NCBI RefSeq assembly: GCF_018446385.1
Contig: NC_056000.1
Location: 33,703,511 to 33,767,510 of the forward strand
Length of the DNA: 64,000 nucleotides
Direction: 5' to 3'
Source of the DNA: Zingiber officinale
Taxonomy: Eukaryota; Streptophyta; Magnoliopsida; Zingiberales; Zingiberaceae
The notes under the pieces were generated by a model, which made no database searches, was not told where the DNA came from, and saw only the letters and a program-made list of their open reading frames with translations. Position 1 is the first letter of the stretch, and every line of letters starts with the position of its first letter. Of the stretch, positions 55,781 to 64,000 are shown piece after piece. The position numbers and the translations under genes were made by a program.

Positions 55781-56240
55781 ATAAACGGATTGCAAGCTCT
55801 TAGCGTCGCCTCCGTCGAACTTGGACTCAATGGAAGTGTATTAGAGCCCAGGGATGGAGGCAAGGGGTTGTGAGGAGTTTGCCATCGAAAACAAGGGGGA
55901 CGACGAGAAACAACGAAAAGATTCGAATGAAAAAGCGAAGAGGCTTACAGAAAGGATCGACGGAGAAGAAGCAGCAACGAAGCATCGTCGAGAAGCTCAA
56001 AGACAAAGGCACACAAAGAGAAGAAGACGGCGATGCACGCGAATTTATAAACCTCATGGTCGATCGACCTGAGCTGTCCGATCCACGATTGCGAAAAACT
56101 AGCAGGAGACCTGGCCGTTGAATTCAAAAAGGTGTCAATCACATCACCAGCGAATATCCGCCTGCCACGTCAAACGTGCGACGGCAGATAGGGAGACACA
56201 TGGCGCTAATTCACCGAACGACATTAATGATGTTTAATTA
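55781..56240 (-). promoter_or_regulatory. Gypsy 3' region; possible promoter of the antisense ORF
   Basis: No gene recognised on plus. On minus, GTTTATAAAT (about 56043-56052) could be the TATA box for the antisense transcript that would read through to 34250 before the insertions. Purine-rich text 55850-55990 gives the leader. Inference only. Confidence 0.35.
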
Positions 56241-57245
56241 AAAGGCATGGCCGCGTACTCGACCATAATGGCAGAGATTTACACGGTCTTCAAGAAATCT
56301 AGAGGATGTCAGGGCGTTTGGCCAAGGAACACGAGGAAAACTTTGGACAAGTATTGTCGCCCATTGTTCGAGTGGCACGGATATGTGGTTGTCACACAGT
56401 CGAACGACCGAGGCATAGTTGACTTTGAGAGGCTTGGGCCGAATGGCATCTACATGACCAATCGGTCGATGCAAAGTCGAATGGCGAAAGCGTGTGAGCC
56501 ATCAAAGACTACTAGTCCAGTCAATCGGACTTGTAGCCTCCTTCAACTATACTTGAGAGAAAAGCTTGTGGTATAGCTATGGAGGGAAGCCTATTTGGCA
56601 CGGGGTCAACTGCCAGGGTGGAGGTCAAAGTCAAGGTGATCAACATCCGGGTGTCAAAGGGTCGAACGGAGGATCATTGCAATGGTCGGTTAGGTGGTCA
56701 GGCCCCAACCGGCAAGAGATGGGTCAAAGCCGACCCCCATTCGGCTCGGGATGATGCGCAAGACAGCCAACGCTCGACACGGAGCAACAGGACATCGAGG
56801 GGGGCTGAGTAGCCTGTTCAAACGGGGGAAGCGGGTGCTACAAAACCATCGCATAAGGGAGCCACCAAGATTAACAGAGTGGAGGGGTCTCGGCCGAGCG
56901 GCTATCCCGCTCGACCAAGCAGCGGGAACTAGCTGCGGACGGAGTGGAGTCCTGACCAAGTGGCTATCCTGCTCGGCCCAGCAATGGGATCACTGTAGTA
57001 TCTCTCATGGGACACATAGGAGAGCGTGCCCATGCCTCGAGAAGCACACACGCCACCCACCAGGGCTCTATATAAAAATGGATCTATCACCGACGGAGGT
57101 ATGCGTTATTCTTGAGTTCTACTATTGCTACTGTTGCTCCGCTTTTCTCCACATTCCGGTAACTGACTTGGGTTTTGAAGGACCAATGTCGGGGACTCCT
57201 TCCTTGACCCGACACTGACATCGTTTGTTTTGCAGAGCGAAACTA
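56241..57245 (+). repeat. Probable 3' LTR of the Tat gypsy element
   Basis: A TATA box (TATATAAAAA, about 57067-57076) is followed by a pyrimidine-rich R/U5-like stretch and by the GACTTGGGTTTTGAAGGACC / CGGGGACTCC text typical of plant gypsy LTR ends. A short direct repeat of ATCGTTTGTTTTGCAGA is at 57218-57264. The 5' LTR is missing, so both edges are estimates. Confidence 0.5.
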
Positions 57246-57678
57246 ACATCGTTTGTTTTGCAGAACGGAACGAAGTCCATATCTGGTCAACAAAATCACT
57301 ATATCCTAGCTTTGCAACTTCACATTTTCGGACAGGCAAGTTAAAATATTAAAATAATAAATAATAACAAACTCTTTAACAACAGTGTGATGAAAATTCT
57401 AAAATACAAATTACTTTGAGTTAATGAATCCAATAACCAAAAGTAATGGACAAAATGAATTGTATTTTCGTTTTTGGGGCATCCTCTGGCAAACTTTCTC
57501 AGACAGTTCAGTGATAAATGTGCAGACCATATATCATAATTAAGCTTGATATGGATGAAATAGATATTGATTCCTAAGATCCATTATTTTTATTACGGCT
57601 TTTTACATTATTATCTGTTTTACATATTCAACTTTTATGGTTTTAAAAACATGTATCACATTCTCATTATACCTTTTT

Positions 57679-57758
<80 letters not shown>

Positions 57759-58985
57759 TTTTACTAACTCCTTAAAAAAATTATTATTCTCAATTTATAC
57801 AGTCAAATTCAGATTTAAAGACATGGACATATTAAAAATCAAATGAAACTAATTATGGATTTAAACTATTTGAAAAATTAAAATTTTGATATTTTTCGAA
57901 CTTGAAAATTTATAAAAATTTATTAATAGTATTGATTAGTGAATATCATTATCTTAAAATTTATAATAAATTTGTGATAAATTTTATCAAATTTTTATAA
58001 ATTTAAAAAATTGTAGTTCTAAATTTAAGCTATTAAATTTGAATATTAGAGTATAAATATAATTGTAAGAGTATATTAATTTTAATTTCAAATGATTCGG
58101 AGTTCTATAAGTTGATCAATCAACCTTGTCTATCCATACTCTCATATCCAAATTTGGCAGCGTAAATTAGAAGACACTAATTTTTAAATGGGTAGAAGAA
58201 AATTTTAAAGAGGGATTTAACCCCAATATGGTGCTTTTTGAAATTATGAAAGTAAAATGTCTATTTTTTTATTAAGAATATACTAATTTTTCGTTAAAAT
58301 GCCGATTTTTATTAAGAATATCTTAATTTTATTAAAAATATATTACTTTTTATTTAATCAGTATAATATTATAAGTTTGTCAGATTTTTTTAAATTTAAA
58401 AATAAAAAGAACGCCCTTAATTATCATTTTAATTTTTAAAAAATAAAATAATGCTTCAGTAGTTTTTTAAAAAATATATATTTTTATTTCAATTGCTACA
58501 ACATGTATCTACGTTGTTTATTAAAATATTTTTTTAATAAATTATTTAAATTTATCAGAATATCTTTAAATGATTTAAACTAAATTAAAATAATTTTAAT
58601 AAATCTAAGTTGATCCATTGGAGTATTATTATATAAAAATATTTTTTTATCAACTTAATTAAAATTATTCAAATTTAATCAAAATCACTTTAACTTTATT
58701 CTAATCATTTTATAATAATTTTAAAGCGATTTAAATTTTTAAAAAAGTGATTGTCATTAAATTTAATAGTTTTGATAAAGTTGACATTTCATTTATTTTT
58801 CACTAGTTTGATAGTTGTATACAGTTATAAAGAACAATTTCTGCAATTGTCAACTTGAACAAAAATAATTTAAGAAAATTAAATGAAATGACAACCTAAA
58901 AGATAAATATTTAATTTGAGTTTGTTTTGACAACAAAATAATAAAGGGAAACGGACTTTTTACATGATTTCTAACAATTTACAGC
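57246..58985. other. AT-rich intergenic DNA, no gene seen
   Basis: Very AT-rich, with no ORF beyond low-complexity ones. Contains the (AT)n microsatellite. Marks the transition from the transposon nest to the host gene region. Confidence 0.7.
57681..57755. repeat. (AT)n microsatellite
   Basis: About 37 uninterrupted AT units. Confidence 0.97.
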
Positions 58986-59094
58986 TTGAAGAACAAAGCA
59001 AGATCTCTTTTTGAACAATTAGATGGACAGAAATTGATTGATCTCTTGTTCAGGGCAATCAAATTTTATGCGTTTGAATGCAGGAACAGAAAAA

Positions 59095-59320
59095 AGGAGC
59101 AATTTTTACTAAAAGAGAGAGAGAAAAAATCATATCTTGGATCGCGATCTCAGAGCGACGCCGACGCCGGATTTTGCCAGGTGGTGTACAATGCAATCGA
59201 ATCGAGGTTGCTTTTGAAGAATTCGTAGGGAGCAAACAAAAAAGGAACCATTTTTACTGAAAATTTTCTCATCTTGGATGGCGATCTCAGTGCGACACCG
59301 CCGCCGGATTCTGGAAGGTG
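59095..59320. repeat. Partial tandem duplication at the 3' end of the GC-rich gene
   Basis: The text GGAGCAATTTTTACT, then CTTGGATCGCGATCTCAGAG and GCGACGCCGACGCCGGATT (about 59096-59176), recurs with changes at about 59239-59311 (GGAACCATTTTTACTG..., CTTGGATGGCGATCTCAGTG...). The duplicated unit includes the last codons and stop of the minus-strand gene; the outer copy has diverged and is not coding. Confidence 0.75.
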
Positions 59321-59940
59321 ATGCTCCGGTGGCTGGGGAGGGCGAGCATGGCGGTGTGGTCCAGGAAGTTCTTGAGCGCGACGACGGCCTCGAGGATTCT
59401 GCGGAGGTCTTCGGCGCAGCCGAACCCGGCGGCGCCGAGGCGGCGCACGGCGTAGACGTAGAAGGTGAGGCAGCCCTTCCGGAACTTGAACCGCGACATC
59501 TCGCATCCGGCGAGGCCTCGGATGAGGCGCCGGTTGACGTCGCCGAGCGGCAGGACGCGTGGCCACTGCGGGTCCACCGCCGCCCGCATCGCCTCGCTCT
59601 CGAACACGAAGATCACGACCTTGGACTTCCTGGTGCCGAGGCCGAGCGTGAGCGTGCGCCACGCGTGCTGCGCCAGGACGGTGAAGTTGGTCGGCAGGAA
59701 GGCGGCGGTCGACGGGAACGGCAGGCCAGGCCACTGCGTCAGGCACGTCGGCGGGATGTCCAGCAGCCGTAGCAGTTCCAGAGGCGCTGCCTGCCGGACC
59801 GTGAACGACTTCACCACGAACTGCCCCCCGAAGCGGATGCCCTTCACGTCGCCGCTCGCCTTGAAGTGACCTTCCGCTCCCTTGTGCTTCATCGTCTCCT
59901 CGTGCTTCTGCTTCTTCTTCATTTCCTCGCCGGCGGCCAT
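59287..59940 (-). CDS. Conserved-looking plant protein of unknown function, intronless
   Basis: 217 codons, ATG at 59938-59940, stop at 59287-59289. The frame is intact and about two-thirds GC with GC-rich third positions, unlike everything around it, as is common for commelinid monocot genes. The protein has a short Lys-rich start (MAAGEEMKKKQKHEETMKHKG), then a globular domain with blocks GGQFVVKSFTVRQAAPLELLRLL, FLPTNFTVLAQHAWRTLTLGLGTRKSKVVIFVFES, VLPLGDVNRRLIRGLAGCEMSRFKFRKGCLTFYVYAVRRLG and ALKNFLDHTAML. I see no signal peptide or membrane segment. It looks like a lineage-conserved plant protein; I cannot name the family or function. The start fits: the only earlier in-frame ATG would lie in AT-rich DNA. 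Confidence 0.8.
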   Translation of the reverse strand: MAAGEEMKKKQKHEETMKHKGAEGHFKASGDVKGIRFGGQFVVKSFTVRQAAPLELLRLLDIPPTCLTQWPGLPFPSTAAFLPTNFTVLAQHAWRTLTLGLGTRKSKVVIFVFESEAMRAAVDPQWPRVLPLGDVNRRLIRGLAGCEMSRFKFRKGCLTFYVYAVRRLGAAGFGCAEDLRRILEAVVALKNFLDHTAMLALPSHRSITFQNPAAVSH

Positions 59941-60946
59941 GGTGAGACGGCTGATCCGGTGGTGGAGACGAAAAAAGGTGGGATTTTTATGTGGCAGACG
60001 AAGGGAAAAAGGTATTTTTCTTGTCGAGTGTTACCTTTTCAGATCCGAGAAACGAAGCAGAAGTCAGATGGGAAAAAAAAATGTTCTTTTGCAATATTTT
60101 TAGCCATTTTTTTTGTGTTTATTTATTTGGACATTATATTTTTTTAATTCAGATTCACCAAGTAAATTCTAACCGATTAATTCTTCTAACGATCTCACCA
60201 ATTAAATTCTAACCAATTAAGATTAATTCTTCTAAGCAACTAATTCTGAAGATACCGTCAAAATAATTTGAAAAACACAAATGGATCGACTGACAATCTA
60301 GAGGGAGATCTCCCATTCTATACCAATTGCCATCATATCATACTCGATCTATGATGTTTGAGTGTGTTAAGAACTAAAGGAGATCGTAGACACTTCAATA
60401 GTGAGTTCTAAAACGATCGAGCTACCCCAATGTCCCTTGCTAGTGACCTAACACCTCTCCTCCAACCATGATAGGAACCCTCCACCTTTTCATCTTCCTA
60501 AGAAATGATTGAAGTTATTAAAGGTTCCAAAAGAACACACATCCATAGCCATAGCAAGGAATTAACATCCATGATTTGCATAGAAGCTGGAGTATGCTAA
60601 CAACTAACAAGATCAAACTAAAAGAAGGCCGCAATACAAATATGAAAGCAACAAGTCAAAACATAGATACTCGAACGGGAACAAAAAAACCAAATGATAT
60701 AACCACACTTGAAAACAAAAACAATTCGGCAAAACAAGTTTGGATTAGAATGCACTTACTCGGCTTCATATTACAACTTGCAGTCATCAGATGATTCACT
60801 AGAAGCACAATTCAGTTACCTGCAAAAGCCAACTACCAGATCTCCAGCCAATCTACACAGATTTCTACTGAATCTTTTACTCAGATTCGTATTACAACTT
60901 GCAGCCACACCAAAATAGAGTGCACAGATCATGTAGTCATTCTCAT
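59941..60946. other. Spacer between two minus-strand genes
   Basis: It should hold the promoter of the intronless gene (AT-rich from 60070) and the 3' UTR of the SelH-like gene (below 60946). No other gene is seen; ORFs here give low-complexity peptides. Confidence 0.5.
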
Positions 60947-62744
60947 TCAGGTGATCTTCTTGACGATATCCTTGATCACTTGGTCCATGTCAAGCTCCTT
61001 CATGGGAGTAAAGGGCCGCGGCATGTTCTGCGAAGAAACATAGCAGGATGAAATATATTGCCAGATAAGATGTTGACTTCATTAAAACTGATGAAATATG
61101 CTCAAGTTGTGTGCTAGTAGTGACAGATGATTCATAAATTGAATCAATTAAAAATAAACAAAAGTGAACAAGAGATCAGTGTGAGATTGAACTACAAGTT
61201 GTTATGGACAACATATATGCAGCAATGTTGTAGAAGAATCACCAGTAAAGACACAAACATTTGACCGCCTTCCTCTCGTATCTCAAAGCATCCTCGTCGT
61301 GGCTGCGAATATTGGATCAAGATACCAATTAGATAAAGTAGAATACAGAGCAAATATGGAACATAATTATGAAGGGGGCTGATCAGTTACATGATTTATC
61401 ATTTGAGCAATGTAGTTGTCAACCATGGAAAGTTACATATCGATATGCAAACACATATTGAAATATGAATCAGGAAGGCTTATGTTTGGCATATTCACTG
61501 TGTTTCAAATTAAAGAGAATAAAGGACGACATGTAATCATCATTGTCAAGTCATATTAGTGTCAACTATTTGGGATTGGCTGCAGTTCTTATCCCTCCAT
61601 TGTACAGTTAGCACACATTACATATGAATGATTTGAACAAATGATTTTGGCTAACATGGAAATTAGCAAGGCTAAACATAAGCAAATACGGAATACACTC
61701 CATGATCATTAAAAGGAGTGCATGCGGTCATACTCATCGAGGAACTATCTGAATGTTCAAATGCAAGACTCGAAACAGTTCTGAAGAAATCTATTCAGTT
61801 AGACGGTTTCAAACTAAAAATGATGTGCTACTCTGCTAAAGAAACAGGAGAAAGAATATTTAACAAATGAAACTTTGAAAATATTGGCACATAGGAGATG
61901 TAAACATCTAACAACATTTTCTAAACAGTGAAATAATGTAATAAGTTCCACACCCAAGTGATAGAACAAGCAGATCCTCCAGATGCAATACAATCAAATG
62001 CATACCAATTGAACAGCAATCAACATGGCAGGGGGGATAACAGTGACTATTAGGAACTAAGAGTGCATTTTATGAGTATTGTCACTCAAATTGGCCAATG
62101 CAGAGAGATGCTTCAGTTCAAGTGAGATTCTGACTCTAGCAATATAACATTGACAGGTCTTAGCCCATTTTCCTTGTATCACAAATATATATAGTGATGG
62201 AAACTCAAACATAAAGAATTAAAAATAAATGATAGTATTGTGGGGGCATAAACCATTTTAAATATCATAGGACTATAACTTTAAGCATTATTTAATTAAT
62301 TCACATTAGAAAGCATGTAGACAATAAAAACTGATGATTGAATAACAAATGATTTGAATGTCCTGGTCTTTTAAGGTTGCACTCAGTCATCTCCCAAATG
62401 AGCACTATTTTTGATTGAATAGATTTCATGTGGATTAACATCTACAGGCACGTGGGAAAGAGTGTTGAGTAGCACATCTGCTACCTTGAGGGAGAAGCAT
62501 GGTAGTATTCATACTCTCATAATTCCAGATAGTTCAGAAAGCACATAGGCCTTTAAACTTTAAAGGGATTTACGGCAGGTGGACACAATGACATTGCTTT
62601 CAACACCAACCATTAGATGTGCAATGCTCAGAAGCAGAGTAACATACTTTGTCGGGGTTGATTGAAACATTGATTCCATGCACAGCATTTTCCAGTCCTT
62701 CCTTCACTTGTATGGCCCTTCTCTTGAAAGAAGTGCATTGCTTG
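60947..62744 (-). CDS. Selenoprotein-H-like (Rdx family, Cys form) gene, last three coding exons
   Basis: Three exons with GT-AG borders on minus: 62744-62648 (97 bp), 61302-61243 (60 bp), 61027-60947 (81 bp with TGA stop). They encode in order KQCTSFKRRAIQVKEGLEN...VSINPDK; PRRGCFEIREEGGQMFVSLL; and NMPRPFTPMKELDMDQVIKDIVKKIT. This matches plant homologues of selenoprotein H, thioredoxin-like redox proteins of nucleus/nucleolus in animals, with the PRRG(C/S)FE signature. The first base of the 62744 exon completes the first Cys codon of a C-K-Q-C redox motif, so an intron splits the CxxC site. Intron phases are 2, 0 and 0. Upstream exons lie outside or were not found. A Cys form, not Sec, is expected in land plants. 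Confidence 0.82.
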
Positions 62745-64000
62745 CTGGAAAAATTAGTTATCAGAGAAATCTATAATGTAGTTGAAATCATCCCATTAAT
62801 GTAAGAAGTGTCTCTTGAATGGATCTTATCATAGCCAAGTTCTATTCATATGCAATGCCTAACCAAGAAAATAAGCCAATATGAATAAGACAACTATCTC
62901 AATTCCTTGCAACTTTAGCCTATAAAATTTCTTATGAATACATGCATATTTTTTGTGCATCAGCTTACATCTTTGGAGGGAACAATTACAATATTAAAAG
63001 AAAGCATAAACATAAAAGGTTGTTTTGTATACTATAACAAATTGCTTATAAAGATGCACGTTGCTAGGTGGTCAATCAGTGTGATACATCTTAGCATATT
63101 TTTAACAAACCCCGCATAAACTGAAAATGCCATAGGCTAAGCGAATTTTAAAAGGGACTGCATAGTAGTCAACATACACATGCACTTTTGTATGCAGTGT
63201 AAAAAAGAAAAAGAACCATGTTAACTTCATTAAACCGATTTAGACTAAAAATCATGTCACTGCATTTGGCAACTTGTAAAACGTTGATTTTACCTCATAT
63301 GCAATATGGGGTGAGTTGGTGGTATGCAGTTTTTGAATTGTGTCATAGCACAAATTATCTTCCATGTTAAAAATAAGCCAATAAATGAAAACAAAAGCAT
63401 ACATGAATCAAGTAAAAAACAAAAGACAACACATAAAAAAGGAAAACATACATAAAGAACCTAAAACAAGCTTAGAGCAAAATGAAATCCGAAGAAATGA
63501 AGAAATTTAAACTACCTTTGTTGAAGGTTCTAAACTTGAAACTGTTAGATTCCATCATTCAAACAGATCATCTAATATATTGTCTTGTTTTATCATCAAT
63601 TAGGATTACACATATTTCCATATATATCTTACTATTTTTTTTTCCTATTTTATGCCTAATAACTCCAAATATTCATTGCAATGCCCTCAGCTTTTCCTAC
63701 TGTCTATGCATACTTGTTCCAACTATTGGGAAGTCAATGGGTTGTGTGGGACCCCACCCCCAGATTTATACATGCCTGGTGATAGTCAGAGCTGACATGA
63801 CCAGATTTAACTAGATCATGCCCAAGCTAGCACAACTGAGTACAATGATGTCATGCCAGAGTCAATACAAGAAAACTAATCTCGATCCAAATCATGTTAG
63901 GGCCAACATAGGACAGCTGGTGTCCCAACCTAAATCATAACAAGAGGCAAAAGAGTGGACCAGCCCATTTGACACCTCTACTATCCAACACCTAGAATCA
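62745..64000 (-). other. Probable upstream intron of the SelH-like gene
   Basis: AT-rich DNA with no exon I can recognise. The missing 5' exon should end in TG followed by a GT donor, encoding the text before the CxxC. ORFs at 62934-63119 and 63482-63814 have no recognisable domain. Confidence 0.45.

Larger units (their letters stand above)
14016..57245 (+). mobile_element. Decayed Tat-lineage Ty3/gypsy retrotransposon, multiply interrupted
   Basis: Pieces at 14016-18290, 29745-31615, 34214-36483, 37586-37622 and 55781-57245 together make one gypsy element: gag, protease, RT, RNase H, an additional RNase H, integrase, tandem repeat array, antisense ORF, and probable 3' LTR. An extra RNase H and an antisense ORF after integrase are marks of the plant Tat group (Retand/TatIII-like). 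The 5' LTR and PBS are missing; the left end is fused to the viral remnant at about 14016. Stops and frameshifts are frequent and key catalytic residues are changed (see RT and integrase). All other LTR elements between 18 and 56 kb were inserted into it later. Confidence 0.85.

Noticed and set aside
57567..57767. ORF encoding a Tyr-Ile repeat
   Set aside because: Translation of the (AT)n microsatellite.
58986..59228. Small ORF (MKNKARSLFEQLDGQ...) as a separate gene
   Set aside because: Lies in AT-rich DNA and over the decayed duplicate of the neighbouring gene's 3' end, opposite strand; no recognisable domain.
59278..59772. Plus-strand ORF opposite the GC-rich gene
   Set aside because: Shadow of a GC-rich coding frame; the minus-strand frame is longer and has globular composition.
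63482..63814. 110-codon ORF near the window end
   Set aside because: Hydrophobic low-complexity sequence within a probable intron; no family match.

Overview
The window is plant nuclear DNA. Spliced genes with GT-AG introns, LTR retrotransposons primed by initiator Met-tRNA, a CACTA transposon, endogenous pararetrovirus remains and one very GC-rich single-exon gene all point to a commelinid monocot. A Zingiberales species is my guess, and nothing here proves it. About 57 kb is a nest of mobile elements; only the last 7 kb (about 57.2-64 kb) looks like a host gene region.

Layout. (1) 1-14.0 kb: a decayed endogenous pararetrovirus (Caulimoviridae-like). It runs reverse transcriptase, RNase H, transactivator-like ORF, promoter/intergenic region, a short ORF and protease. 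It is split by a CACTA transposon (661-5264, TSD ATA) that carries a DUF868 gene copy and a Ulp1-like protease gene, and by gag-only LTR element A (8266-13095, TSD TAACC). (2) 14.0-57.2 kb: a decayed Tat-lineage Ty3/gypsy element with gag, protease, RT, RNase H, a second RNase H, integrase, a 37-bp tandem array, an antisense ORF and a probable 3' LTR. Its body is opened by gag-only element F (18291-29744, minus strand), itself split by gag-only element B (20115-27244, TSD TCTAT). Further insertions are a solo LTR of Copia family E (31616-34213, TSD TCATT), solo LTR D1 (36484-37585, TSD GGAAC) and solo LTR D2 (37623-55780). D2 is split by a 17-kb Copia E locus (38107-55038, TSD GTATG, minus strand), whose right LTR is split by gag-only element C (46363-53459, TSD GCCAC). 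(3) 57.2-64 kb: AT-rich spacer with an (AT)n microsatellite, an intronless GC-rich gene of unknown function (59287-59940, minus), and the last three coding exons of a selenoprotein-H-like (Cys-form, Rdx family) gene (60947-62744, minus).

The most striking signal is not a gene. The LTRs of families A, B, C, D and F carry arrays of short inverted repeats just upstream of the TATA box. Within an array the loops are conserved while the arms change in a compensatory way (CCTGG/CCAGG beside CCTAG/CTAGG; CCAGACG/CGTCTGG beside CCAAACG/CGTTTGG). A, B and C have a second cluster of the same palindromes before the polypurine tract. In A, B, C, F and E an inverted repeat also spans the internal/LTR junction and encloses the polypurine tract and LTR start. 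This looks like selected secondary structure at the 3' end of the genomic RNA, or a self-renewing palindromic promoter array, shared by mostly pol-less elements. No protein-level system other than transposons and the two host genes was found.
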